Assembly: GCF_035582795.1 (NCBI RefSeq) | Contig: NC_134390.1 | Location: 2,929,560 to 2,993,559, forward strand | DNA: 64,000 bases | DNA from: Mycteria americana | Lineage: Eukaryota; Chordata; Aves; Ciconiiformes; Ciconiidae | Reading direction: 5' to 3' | Part shown: one piece after another, positions 1 to 10,085 of the stretch | Position numbering within the stretch: the stretch's first letter is position 1 | Layout: the number at the start of each line of letters is the position of its first letter | Program-made: the position numbers and the translations under genes | Notes under the pieces: generated by a model | What the model was told of the DNA's origin: nothing | The model's input: the letters and a program-made list of their open reading frames with translations, nothing else | The model's database searches: none

Positions 1-1352
1 CCAAGCTCTGTTGCCCCACAGTCACCAAAAGTCTCCAGTAGTTGCCAGGATGGTGAGTTAGTTTTGGGCTTCTAGCCCTCCATTCCACCATTATTTTAGT
101 CAGATCCTGCATTCCACTCAGTTAAAGACTCATGACAATTGCTTAAAATTTGCATTTGGAAGTCATGCTTCAAACAATGAATTTTCAACAAAATTTTTTT
201 GACACTAGTCAATGAACTACCATAATACTGGAGCAAAATGACATTTTTAGTGGTTGTTGAATCTCAGAGTGATAACATAGGCATCCCTGTTTGAGCCCTT
301 ACCACAACCGTTGCAATGTTTGTTTACACACTGCTTGGTTCTTTTGTAAAGGTGTGTAGCTGTGGGAGGTGTGTTATTCCGAAGGTGCTACGGCGCCGAT
401 GCTCTGGATGTTGGCAGTAATGGGCAAAGCGGGAGGCTCTGTGGCTAGGGGAGAATGGCGTGGACATGCTACTGCTCTCTCTGTTGCACCAGAATTTCGA
501 CGGCTGGGTTGGGCTGCTAAATCGATGGAAAGACTGGAAGACATTTCAGAAAAGTGAGTACCCTACTTATCTTTATCTTTTAAAGTCATTGTCTTTCTAC
601 AGACACCTGTCCATGGCTTAGATATTTGATTTGTGTGAAACAGACCCAGAATTTTGCTTTAAGTAGTGTTCTGATGCGCTAAAATTCCCTGTAGGTAGAG
701 AACAAGAATTACAAATGTTACCTGGTGGTTGAAGTTCTCAGGGTTTCTATGAAAGCTAACTTGCCAGAATGAGTAGGAAGCAGCCTGAATTCCAGTAGAG
801 ATACTGTATAAAAGGTCCTTTTCTTGACAGGAAAAGAGCTTCACGAAACGTCGGCACTGTTTGCCGTAGGGCCTCCGACATACTTGTTCAGTAATCGTGG
901 GCTTTGTGCGATTTCCGCAGGCACGATCTTGAACAAATTTTGTACGGCAGCCGGTATCTTAGCTTACTTTCTATCTCGCGCTTGGTTGCTTGTACCTGCT
1001 CAAAACTTACTGTAGTGTCAAATGAACCCACAGGAAAATGTCCTCAACTCGTGCTGGTAGGGCAAGCCCGCTGTAGTTGATAAAATCAGAAAATAGCACG
1101 ATGTTTAGAAACATTTGCCTTGTGAGGACAAGGGCTGTCTCCTGGTAGGCAACTGAATTCTATGACTGATTCCACCGCTCCGCTGGGGCATTTGAAGGAG
1201 GCAGTCCCTAAGCCAATGCAATCTAAAATGGGGGTTGTTTGGGTTTTTTTAATAATTTCTTAGGGATATAAGGCTTGTGTGGGTGTTTAGCTTGTCCTGT
1301 TCTTTCTGTTCCTAATTCTGAACCCACTGACTGGTGTAAAAGAACGGTCACG
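1..1352 (+). repeat. Segmental duplication block A (paralogue of 15424-16779)
   Basis: This block matches 15424-16779 almost base for base, with scattered substitutions and very few indels, in the same orientation. It starts at the window edge, so its true left end is not visible. It contains an NAA20-like exon (418-553) with flanking intron-like sequence, and is therefore a copy of genomic DNA rather than a processed transcript. A second short segment around 830-895, preceded by TTGACAG, also resembles an exon but I do not recognise it. The block ends where an LTR begins, at about 1353, exactly as its paralogue does. Confidence 0.9.
418..553 (+). pseudogene. NAA20: NAA20 acetyl-CoA-binding exon, decayed copy A
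   Basis: The 136-nt segment reads as an internal exon of NAA20, the catalytic subunit of the NatB N-terminal acetyltransferase. The recognisable core is the GNAT motif A stretch ALSVAPEFRRLG, which contacts acetyl-CoA. It is preceded by TTGGCAG and followed by the donor GTGAGT, so splice signals survive. There is no stop codon, but residues that are invariant in vertebrate NAA20 are changed: the Leu after RRLG is Trp, and two Leu in the next helix are Ser and Arg. No other NAA20 exon is recognisable nearby. I read it as a non-functional fragment spread by duplication. A chimeric transcript using this exon is possible but unsupported. Confidence 0.72.
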
Positions 1353-1917
1353 TGGTAGTCTAACAGTGTTGTCTACCAGGAGCTGGTGGAAGGCCAGGGC
1401 TTATGTAAAGCTGATAAGGAGGATTCAGGCTGGAAAGTGGAACATCTAAACAAGCATTACTGTCCTTGGGAGTTAGGGACATCCTGAAGAAATAGGTAAG
1501 CTAATTAAAATGTTTTGGGAACCATCCGAAACAACTAGTAGGAGTGTGATAAGAAGCACCCTCCCACAAACTATCCTCATTATAATACTAAAAGTCACAC
1601 CCCTCGAGCTGGAGACCCCGGCCCAAGCAGAGACCCCTCACCTCTGAGCGTGCGCAGCATATTAAAGTAGCGCTGTAGCTTTAAGTTGAAATAAGAGGAA
1701 TGTAGACCAATAGAAAACTGCTTTGTGTAGTTACTTATGCATATGCATAACTAGACTGTAAAAATACTGTACCTGCATGACCGAACTTTGTACTAGCTTT
1801 GTGGAGCTACCACCTAGCGCCCATCTCTGCGCAGACATGAAATAAAAATACCTCTGCCCTGTGTGTATATTGGCGTCTCGCACACCAGGTAAATGACCTC
1901 ACACTTGTGGGATAACA
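1353..1917 (+). mobile_element. LTR of a gammaretrovirus-like ERV (5' LTR of the gag-pro remnant)
   Basis: This is the same LTR family as 16780-17343 and 45361-45910. The shared core includes a CTCGAGCTGGAGACC stretch, a TATA-like AT-rich segment near 1745-1770, the polyadenylation signal AATAAA near 1841, and the end GTGGGATAACA. The left edge is slightly damaged compared with the solo copy at 16780. It is followed at 1922-1939 by an 18-nt primer binding site complementary to the 3' end of a tRNA-Arg (CCU-type), so this is a 5' LTR. Confidence 0.85.
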
Positions 1918-4085
1918 GTTTTGGCACCCCAGATGGGACCGAGCTGACAGCCTCGCCCGGTTCGTCTTGCTGCATCTGACAGGGAGAAGAGGCCTGAGCG
2001 GACTCCAGCGTGCACCGACCTGTTGACTGGGGACTCCTTCAGCTCCTCTCCTGCGGTCGGGCGGTAAGCGACACAACGGTGCAATGCTACTGAAAAGAGG
2101 TATTTTTTGGGGATAGGAGAAAAGGGGGGTAGGGGCAAGATCTCTCGGGAAGCAGGCACCATCTGTTCTGTTCTGGGCTCTGCATAAGACGCACCAGGAA
2201 AGATACGTGGCAGTAGCATAGTTCTGTTTGTTTCTACATGCTGTCCTGTTCTGAGTGACGAAGGGAGATGTCCCTCGTTCTGGTTTGTGTAGAAATACTG
2301 GGTTTTTTGATACCAATATGGGCGCTGCTGCTTCCCAGGAGGCACCCCTTTGCTCTCCTCTAGAATGCATCCTGAAGCATTGCAATACATTTGGGGGAGA
2401 TCCCATGACTAAAAATCAGCTAAAATGATATTGTAATCAACGGTGGCCACAATATCAATTGGAAGATGGTGAAAAATGGCCTGAGAATGGATCCTTGAAA
2501 TATAACACTATATTGGAATTATTGTTGTTTTGTCGGGGAAATGAAAAATGGGATGAAATGCCTTATGTGGATATGTTTTTCTCGTTACAACGCGATTGGG
2601 ATATTAGGAAGAAAGGTGGTTTAGTGGATTCTAAACATCAGATTGGAATATATGCATTAAAAGAGAAAAAGGGAAAACCTCGTATTGAATCGGAATATTC
2701 AGAAGAGGATATTCAGCTGTTGGTAGCTCCCCCAAAACAGCCAGAATCTGATAGCTCATGTGATAATGGAGTTGTGAGTGCTATCTCTAAAAGAACAAGG
2801 GGACAGAAACCGAAAGTTGAAGCTCCCCTCGGACAGGCTGTAGGGCCTGAAGGAACAGCGGTATCCGTACATGTACCTTTTACTGCTTCTGATTTATTAA
2901 ACTGGAAACAGGCAGTTGGATCCTATCGAAACAATCCAGAAGGAATGTATAGTACTGTTAATCACGAGTCATAATCCTAACTGGGGAGATGTACAGGCTC
3001 TCCTAGAATATTTGTTTACCACTGAGGAGAGGAGAACAATTTTAGAGAAGGCTAGAGAGGGACTGGTCCAACAATGTGTGTGTGTGGGTGGGTGCCTAAT
3101 ACCAATATGTACCTCCTGAAAAAGGATCTGGAGTGGGATCCAAACACAAGTGTGAGGGATTACAGAGGGTAAAGGAATATCCAAAGTTAATTTTGTATGG
3201 GATTCAACATGGAGTGCAAAAGCCTAAGAATTTATCTAAACTATCTGAAGTAAGGCAGGGGGATAAGGAAACCCCATCAGCCTTCTATGAGAGATCATGT
3301 GAAGTAGCTTGAAAATGGACAGATCTCGATCCAGAAGATGATAGCAATTTACAGTTATTTAACATGCTGTTTATTGGTCTAGCGGCAGCAGATATAAGAA
3401 AGAAACCACAAACGGTAGAGGGTGAGGATGGAATGACAATCTCACAGTTCTTATCAATTGCATATAAGGTATGTAATAATCGGGAGGAAATAGAAGAGAA
3501 GGAGAAGCGGGGATGAGTAAAGCTGCAAGCTTCCTTGTTGGCTGCCTTGACAGAAGACCAAGAAAAAGGGAGAGAAAATATGTGAGGTGAATTTTGTGGC
3601 CGAGGAAGGGGCCGTAGAAATAATAGTAGAAATCGTTATGACATTCCCCTGGGAATGAATCGGCGTGCAAATTGTCAGCAAGAGAGCCATTGGAAAAAAG
3701 ATTGTCCACGCCGTCTGAGTAATGAGGAAAGAGAGACAGAAGAAGGGGTTGGAGTCATGATGGAGATTGGGTTGGACTGAAGGGGACTGGAGGAATCTAA
3801 TTAAAGTTTCCCCAGATGATCCTCTGGTTCCAGTCAAGCTGGGGAATGAAATAATAGATTTTTTTAATTGATAGTGGAGCCACACATGCTGTAGTAACTA
3901 GTTGTAGGGGACCCTTAAGTAGAACTAAAATAAGTGTTGTTGGTGCAACAGGGAAAACGACTTTAAGGCTGTTTTTACAACCTATGGAATGTTCCATTGG
4001 AAATACTAAATTAACTCGCGAATTCCTTTATATGCCAGAATGCCCCCTACCATTGCTTGGGTGGGATTTACTTGTAAACTGGACT
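1918..4085 (+). pseudogene. Broken gag-pro of a gammaretrovirus-like ERV
   Basis: A ~400-bp leader is followed by a gag start at 2318 (MGAAASQE, a myristoylation-type N terminus). The frame stops about 36 codons later, reopens through the matrix-like part (to ~2965), then degrades with many stops and frame changes through the capsid. A nucleocapsid-like CCHC segment is at about 3668-3710 (ending HWKKDCPRR); one of its expected Cys is lost. The protease starts near 3820 and its active-site DSGA triad is at about 3872-3885, just after a frameshift in a T run. The LGWDLL motif near the protease C terminus is at about 4060. Homology stops near 4085: reverse transcriptase, integrase and env are absent here. 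No functional protein can be made. Confidence 0.8.
1922..1939 (+). other. Retroviral primer binding site, tRNA-Arg type
   Basis: TGGCACCCCAGATGGGAC lies four bases after the LTR end. Its reverse complement ends in TGCCA and matches the acceptor and T-arm end expected for a vertebrate tRNA-Arg(CCU). The tRNA assignment is from memory of the tRNA family and should be checked by alignment. Confidence 0.6.
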
Positions 4086-4332
4086 GTACCTCACTTTCTT
4101 ACCACTTCACGCAGTAGCTTGTCTTGGGTTTTATATTTTAGAAACTGCTGCTGCAATTGCGAGTCTTATACTGGAGGCTGTGTTTTTATACTGTATTTTT
4201 GTACCACTTTTTGAGAAGTATTGGTAAAGAGTTTGCTTTTTATATATATAAAAACTTGTAAACCGAATGCACAACTAAGTTATTCTGAAGACTCTGTTCA
4301 GTTGACTCTGTTCAGCCCACAGGGGACGTCGT
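4086..4332. other. Unassigned sequence after the gag-pro break
   Basis: This AT-rich stretch holds no recognisable gene. It joins the protease break to a minisatellite and could be decayed ERV or host sequence. Confidence 0.4.
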
Positions 4333-4517
4333 CTGTTTGTGGCGGACGCCAGCCCGAGCGGGACGTTGCCTGTTTGTGGCGGACGCCAGCCCGCAGGGCA
4401 CCTTGCCTGTTTGTGGCGGACGCCAGCCTGAGCGGGATGTCGCCCGTTTGTGGCGGATGCCAGCCCGAGCAGGACGTCACCTGTTTGGGGCACACCGATG
4501 GCGGGCGCTGTTGCCAA
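4333..4517. repeat. 37-bp minisatellite, about 4.5-5 units
   Basis: Units begin at 4333, 4370, 4407, 4444 and 4481, giving an exact 37-bp period. Each unit starts CTGTTTGTGGCGGACGCCAG or a close variant and is GC-rich with several CpGs. Because 37 is not a multiple of three, each unit shifts the reading frame, so the open frames across it are repeat artefacts. Confidence 0.93.
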
Positions 4518-4887
4518 AAGGCAAAGCAGGATCATAGCAGAGTTTTCCATTTCTGGGGATGGGCTCAGCCATCTCCTGCGCAAACTTCTGTCATGTAGCA
4601 GTGGGGATGGTAGCTTTCTTTTGATTTCTTGAAGAGCAAGAGGATGATGGAGCATGTTACAAGATCATGATCTTTTTCTCTTCCTTGGGCAGTACAGGCA
4701 CCCAAGGCCAGCCCACATTCAAGGAACAGCATGGGGATATCCGTGTCGACCGTCAGCAGAGGAAGGAAGCTTCTTTTGGAGGCTGAGGCGATGAAGCAAA
4801 GTTCTTAATTGGTCTGTTTGATTTTCAGCATGGGTGCGGGGAGGGCCTGGGACATGCAAAACATGGTCCTGGACAGGGAAGCTGTCT
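4518..4887. other. Unassigned sequence
   Basis: No recognisable gene. An exon-like segment may begin after TTGATTTTCAG near 4828 (ATG at 4830) and would have continued across the insertion site of the LTR at 4893 into 6793 onward. I do not recognise the product. Confidence 0.35.
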
Positions 4888-5184
4888 ATTACTGTCCTGG
4901 TTTCAATTTTCTTTATAGTGGCTGGTATGGGGCTATGTTTTGGATTTGTGCTGAAAACAGCGTTGATAATACAGAGATGTTTTAGTTGTTGCTGCACTAG
5001 TCCAGGACTTTTCAGCTTCCCATGCTCTGCCGGGCGCATGAGAAACTGGGAGGGGACACAGCCGGGATAGTTGATCCAAACTGACCAAAGGGCTATCCAT
5101 ACCATATGATGTCATGCTCAGTATATAAAGCTGGGGAAGAAGGAAGGGGGGGACATTCGGAGTGATGGCGTTTGTCTTCCCAAG

Positions 5185-6528
5185 TGTTGCGTTAAGAGTT
5201 ACTGTCGCATACAAATAAGAGTCTGAGGGGTGGCTGAGGGGAACCCTCCCGTTGAGTCACGAGGTTCAGACAGGACCCCCTTGCTTTCTAAACTCCTTCT
5301 CAGAGAGGAGCCTAGGTGCGGCTAGGTCCAGTCTTAGTCTCAGACCTGGTCAACGGTTTATTTTCTAAGGACTGTATGTGTAGCCACTTATTGGTTCAGG
5401 GTTTTCACTAAGGCGACAGCATTAACTTTTACACCCCCCCAGTCTGGTCGTGTTGAAGGAACTATCACGGCCAGAGCAGTGAAGAGTGCAGTTTATTAGA
5501 GCAACAGACACACAGATTCTTTGGATTACCGGTGATAAATTAACTGTCTGCAAAGCACATACAAATGTCAAGAATATGAGTAGGAATAACACGGCCGGAC
5601 ACAAACATGTATATAACACGGCCGGAAGAATATGAGTAACACGGCCGGATATAACACAGCCGGAGGAATACGGGTAACACGGCCGGATATAGCACGGCCG
5701 GAGGAATATAAGTAACACGGCCGGATATAGCACAGCCGGAGGAATATAAGTAACACGGCCGGAGGACAAACGCGTTAAAAGAAAATAATAAAGCAACTCT
5801 ATAGAGATTTCTAAGTTTCCCGGGGAGGCACTTGGTATAACCAAGTGTTCGACTCTTACCCAAAGGCGTCCCGATGGGGGGGAAGAGAGGCTCAGCCCGT
5901 CGACTGATCCCAGACGTCAGAGTGATACACGATGGTGTCTTCCCTAACATTCTCTTTCTCTTAAACCATTTTATACTATCTTTCACCTTTCAGGTGGAGC
6001 TTGAGTGACTCTAGTCATACATACCTTTGTTTAGGATTGGTGTAAAGTTTTCTCGCTTCGCTTTTAAAGGTATAAGCTAGAAAAATTCAGTGCGCAAGCT
6101 CAGTGAGGGGTGATCGCACCTTGGAGGCGGGTAGCTTTTGGGATGGAGGTATGTTTTGGTATTATAATGATGTTATAATGAGCAAAGTTCACCAAAAGGA
6201 CAGCATTTTGTCAAAAACGTAGCAGCCTGTTGGCCCAGGGTAGTAAATATGCAGCTTATCAGTTCTTGGACACCTTTAAGTTCCCCTATTATTGCAGAGC
6301 CTGGCCGCGGCATCTCCACACCGCTCCACCCTCTGGGTAGCGCCTCTTAGAGTCAGCACGCCAAGTTCCCCTGGCGTTACCAACATCTAAGGTTGCAGGC
6401 CTAGGGAACTCCCATGCCATGGATTCCTTACATGTCAGCCGCATTCCACCTGGGAGGCTTCTTCAATGCTGTGCCTTAAGTGTGAATATAAGTTTTAATT
6501 TTTAAGCCACCTCGGCCATTATCCCACA
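5185..6528 (-). mobile_element. Solo LTR nested in the LTR at 4893-6787
   Basis: This element runs from TGTTGCG at 5185 to ATCCCACA at 6528 and is flanked by CCAAG on both sides (5180-5184 and 6529-6533), so it inserted into the older LTR. Part of it (about 5240-5400) matches the minus-strand LTRs at 21066-21877 and 41295-42054, including the CCCTCCCGTTGAGTCA stretch and the adjoining TTGCTTTCTAAACTCCTTCTC. As in those copies, the polyadenylation signal reads on the minus strand (TTTATT near 5490). It is longer than they are, partly because of an internal 38-bp minisatellite. Confidence 0.83.
5600..5767. repeat. 38-bp minisatellite inside the nested LTR
   Basis: ACGGCCGGAT recurs at 5641, 5679 and 5717, with a further ACGGCCGGAG at 5755, an exact 38-bp period. 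Each unit holds two half-units ending ACGGCCGGA or ACAGCCGGA, so the ancestral period may be about 19 bp. The open frames rich in RPCY across it come from the repeat. Confidence 0.9.
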
Positions 6529-6792
6529 CCAAGTAACCATTACGCGTGATGGAGCCCTGCTTTCCTGGAGATGGCTGAACACCTGCCTGCCGATGGGAAG
6601 GAGTGAATGAATTCCTTGTTTTGCTTTGCTTGCGTGCGCAGCTTTTGCTTTACTTATTAAACTGTCTTTATCTCAACCCATGAATTTTCTCACTTTACTC
6701 TTCTGATTCTCTCCCCCCTCCCACTGCGTGGGGAGTGAGCGAGCGGCTGCGTGGTGCTTACTTGCCGGCTGGGGCTAAACCACAACAATTAC

Positions 6793-7514
6793 ATGGGAGG
6801 CGATGAGAGATATCATGGACACCACCGGACTGGCATCCTGTAAGGATGGTTTCACATGTTTTCTTGTTTAGAGGCCAACCTCGGCTTTGGGCTGTAAAAT
6901 AAAGTCTGCCAGGCCGGTGCCAGCTTGGCGGCAGCATCTGCCCACGGCAGCACCAGCTTGGTAGTGGTGTCTGCCCATGCCCGTGCCAGGTTGCTGGCTG
7001 TGTCTGGCTTGTGAGGGTTGGGGTAATTGGCCCCCTGTTCCCATGGGCTCCAGCTGCAGCCCGGAGCAGCACAGGTGGGACCCATGAGGTGAGGATAGGG
7101 CTGGGCCAAGGGTTTAAAAAGGGCTGAGGATAGGGCTGGCCCTTCTGTGCTGAGGGGCTCTACATGGGGAGGGGGCTGCCTAGGCATGCCTGCCTGTGGG
7201 AGCTGGCTGAGGAGTGAAATGAAGGGGCTTCCCCAGGCAGCTGCCTCCAGCAAGGAACAGCCGGTCCCCACAGCCGGGAAGGATCCCTCCCGGCCGTCCC
7301 CGACAGAGCGCACCACCGGCACGTGGTGCTGGGAGCTCGGTGCCCCCATTGGCCACACACGTGAGCCACCGTGTCTCTGGGAAGCCTCTTGGGAGAGGAG
7401 CATCGGGGCACCGGGGCGGGCGAGGCAGCCGGCACTGTGGAGGAGGAAGGGGCAGAGGCTGGGAGAGAGAAGCCTCAGGGTGCTGAAGGTCTCCCGGCGG
7501 TGCCAGGAGCTGCG
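6793..7514 (+). other. GC-rich segment with an exon-like 3' edge
   Basis: The sequence is GC- and CpG-rich, with no recognisable protein on either strand. A purine-rich stretch at about 7436-7514 ends GGAGCTGCG immediately before the donor GTGAGTCG at 7515. The same arrangement, with similar sequence, ends at 18403. The long minus-strand frames here have no recognisable domains. Confidence 0.4.
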
Positions 7515-7789
7515 GTGAGTCGTGCATCCTTCGCGTGCGTCCAGGTCTCTCTCTGCCATGCTTTTCCAGACTTCTGCCTGCCTCCTTGCCTGTACCTGCC
7601 TCTGTCTCCCTTTCAGGCCGTTTGGCTCCCCAAAGCTTTTTGCCCTTCTGCTAGCACTGCCCTCCACAGCGTGACCAGCTCCCCACCTGCTATTATTTCA
7701 CTCTTCCCCCACTGCCGCCTTCTGCATTGCTGGTGAAAATGGCATTTCTAGGTCTCTCTCTGCGCAGTGACCCGTCTCTCTTTTCAGTG
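7515..7789 (+). other. Pyrimidine-rich tract after a splice-donor-like site
   Basis: This is C/T-rich on the plus strand, with several CTCTCTCTGCC runs. It leads into the ~84-bp array. No gene. Confidence 0.5.
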
Positions 7790-8740
7790 ACTCCCTCTGC
7801 TCTGTACCCTGTCTACTTTTTTCTAGTAAACTGTCCCTATTTTTCAAATTTTTTACTCTCATAATTCTTTTTGAAATTTTGTTTCTAGGTGTACTCTTAC
7901 CTTGTTTTCTCTCTCTCTTTGTTTTATTTTTTCCTTTACCTGTATCCTGTTGCTTTTAAAATTTTCATTCTGTGTCTACTTTTGTCAAGATGTCTCTCCC
8001 TGTTTAATTGTTTCCTGTCTGTCCCATACCCCCTTGCTTTTAAATTCTCTTTCCTTGTCTATCCAGTTTGCTGTCCTCATTTTTTAATTTGTTCTAGTCT
8101 GTGCTGTGCCCAGTTGCCTTTAAAATTTTCTTTCTATGTCTCCATCGATTTGGTGTTTTTGCTATTTTTTAATTTTTTCTCTCAATGTCTTTTGAATTGA
8201 AAAAACTTTTGAATTTTTGTTTCTGTGTTCACTTTTATGTATTTTTTCTGTCTCTCTTGTTTATTTTTTCCTATCTGTGCTGTATATTGTGACTTTTAAA
8301 ATTTTTTTCTTTCTACTTTTACCCAGATGTCTAACCCTATATTTTTATTATTTCCAGACTTTCCTATGTCACATTACTTTTGAGTTTTTTTCTATATCTA
8401 CTTTTATCCAGTTCACTGTCTTTATTTTTTATTTCATGCTCGTCTGTGCCATACCCTGTCGCTTTTTAGATTTTGTTTCTGTGTCTTTGTTTATTTAGTT
8501 TCCTGTCCCCATATTTTATTTTTTCTTCCTTTAAGGCCTTTGTTTTTCAAATTTTTTCTATGCCTACTTTTATCTAGTTTGCTATCCCTATTTTCAAATT
8601 TTTTCTCCTCTGCCTTGTACCCTTTTGCTTTTTCAATATTCTTTCTATGTCGACTTTTATCGAGCTGTCTGTCCCTGTTTTTTTAATTCTGTCTGTCTTG
8701 TCACATACCCTGTTGCTTCTTAAATTTTGTGTCTTTCATT
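7790..8740. repeat. Diverged ~84-bp pyrimidine-rich tandem array, about 11 units
   Basis: A motif like CCCTGTTGCTTTTAAAATTT recurs near 7945, 8030, 8110, 8287, 8371, 8453, 8627 and 8707, i.e. every 80-90 bp. It is followed by TTTCTATGTCTACTTTTATC and CTGTCCCTATTTTTTAATTT in most units. The plus strand is almost pure T/C. Units are well diverged from each other, so the array is old. The Phe/Leu/Ser-rich open frames across it are compositional. Confidence 0.8.
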
Positions 8741-8749
8741 TTTTTCTCT

Positions 8750-9970
8750 TCTCTCCATTCATCCTGAGGCTGTAGAGGGTCTCCTCGGCACGCTGTTATT
8801 TCTGAAGCGTAATTGGTACCCCTCTTGCTTTGAAAGAACATCTCCTCCCTCTTCCTTCGAGCAGTCTTGTTGTCCTCTCCTCCATCTCGCTTGCCTCCAG
8901 TGGGTCAGTGTCTCCCTCGTGACCTCCGTACTCTGTTCAAATACCCTCCCCAGTACCTTTGTGCCCTCAAGCCTTCTTTTGCCTCTCTGGCCATCTCGGC
9001 ACCCCTCTGTTTCTGTTGCACCCTGTCGCTTCCTGCGAGCGCCCTTGTGTTCCATGGCCTTCCTTTAGTTCTGCAGCAGGCTTTGTATCTTTCTTATTCA
9101 GAGACAACGTTTCCTCAGGCTTTCATTTTCCTTCAGAGCACTCTTACCTTTCCTCCGCCATGTCGGATGCCTCTGTTCAGTCCCCGGTTCCCTGAGGACA
9201 TCTCTACTCTGTTCAGATCCCCTCCCGAGTACCTCATTGTGTCAGCAATCCTTTGTTTGTCTCGTTGTCCACGTTTCCCCTGCCCCCCCCCGGAGCCCCT
9301 CGTTCCTGTCATGATGCCTCCCGAGACTGTCCTCATGCCCCACAGCACCCTTCGAGCTCTGCAGCCCTCTTTGTGTCTCTCTCTTATTCAGACAGAACCC
9401 CTCCTCAGGCTTTCGTTGTGCCCCACAGCTCTCTTACCTTATTCACTGCCATCTAGGATGTCTCCGTTCGGTCGCTCATCCCCTGAGGACATCGCTGGGA
9501 CACCCTCTTGAGTTTTGCACTGCGTGCCAGAGCCGCCTTCTGTCTCTTGCTCTCACTCTCGGCACCCTTCTTCTGCCGTCACCGTGCCTCCTGAGGCCGT
9601 CCTTGTGCCCCACAGCCCTCTGTGGCTCTGTAGCGCAATTTGCACCCTTCTTGCTCCCGAGAACCATTCCTGATGTCATCTTTCACCTCCAGAACACTCA
9701 TGTTGTCCTCTGTGCTAGCTAGGACACCTATGTTCATTCCCTGGTCCCCTGAGGACATCTGTAGTCTGTTCAAATCCCCTCTGGACTTTTTCATCGTGTC
9801 CTCAAGCCTTCTTGTGTCTGTCCCTCTCAGAACCCCTCTGCTACTGTCATGATGCCTTCCGAGCAGCACACTTTTAGCTCCGTAAGTCCCCTTTGGACTT
9901 GCTTTGTTGCAATCGCACCTCTCCTAAGATCTCTGTTCCCAAAAAAAGAGTGCTCTTGTTCTTTTCTGTG
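8750..9970. repeat. ~280-bp tandem array, about 4 units
   Basis: CCCTGAGGACATC occurs near 9192, 9481 and 9748, with a diverged form near 8918; each is followed by a TCTGTTCAAATCCCCTC-like stretch (weaker in the third). Other shared blocks are CTTATTCAGA and CTCAGGCTTTC (9100, 9390) and the CATGATGCCTCCCGAG group (9313, 9850). Spacing is 267-289 bp. The array is C/T-rich on the plus strand, like the ~84-bp array before it. No gene. Confidence 0.8.
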
Positions 9971-9986
9971 CCATCTAGGATGCCTG

Positions 9987-10085
9987 CCGAGCTCCAGGGA
10001 TGAGGCTGGGCTCCTCAAGCCGAGCTCCAGGGATGAGGCTGGGCTCCTCAAGCTGAGCTCCAGGGACGAGGCCACAGCTTGGCCG
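9987..10085. repeat. 33-bp minisatellite, three units
   Basis: Units start at 9987, 10020 and 10053 with GAGCTCCAGGGATGAGG. The first two are identical or nearly so; the third diverges at its end. Confidence 0.9.

Larger units (their letters stand above)
4893..6787 (+). mobile_element. Solo LTR (class II ERV family), split by a second LTR
   Basis: The LTR starts TGTCCTGGTTTC at 4893 and ends AAACCACAACA at 6787. It is flanked by ATTAC at 4888-4892 and 6788-6792, a clean 5-bp target-site duplication. It matches the minus-strand LTR at 46172-46781: both share CTTTATAGT near the start, the ATGATGTCATGCTCA and TATATAAAGC region, and the GCGTGATGGAGCCCTGCTT region. The 3' part resumes at 6529 after a 1.34-kb insertion. 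No internal genes are present, so it is a solo LTR. Confidence 0.9.

Noticed and set aside
5422-5986. Repeated RPCY-type peptide frames
   Set aside because: They are translations of the 38-bp minisatellite inside a solo LTR.
7889-8498. Phe/Leu-rich membrane-like peptides
   Set aside because: They are translations of T/C-rich tandem repeats, not membrane proteins.
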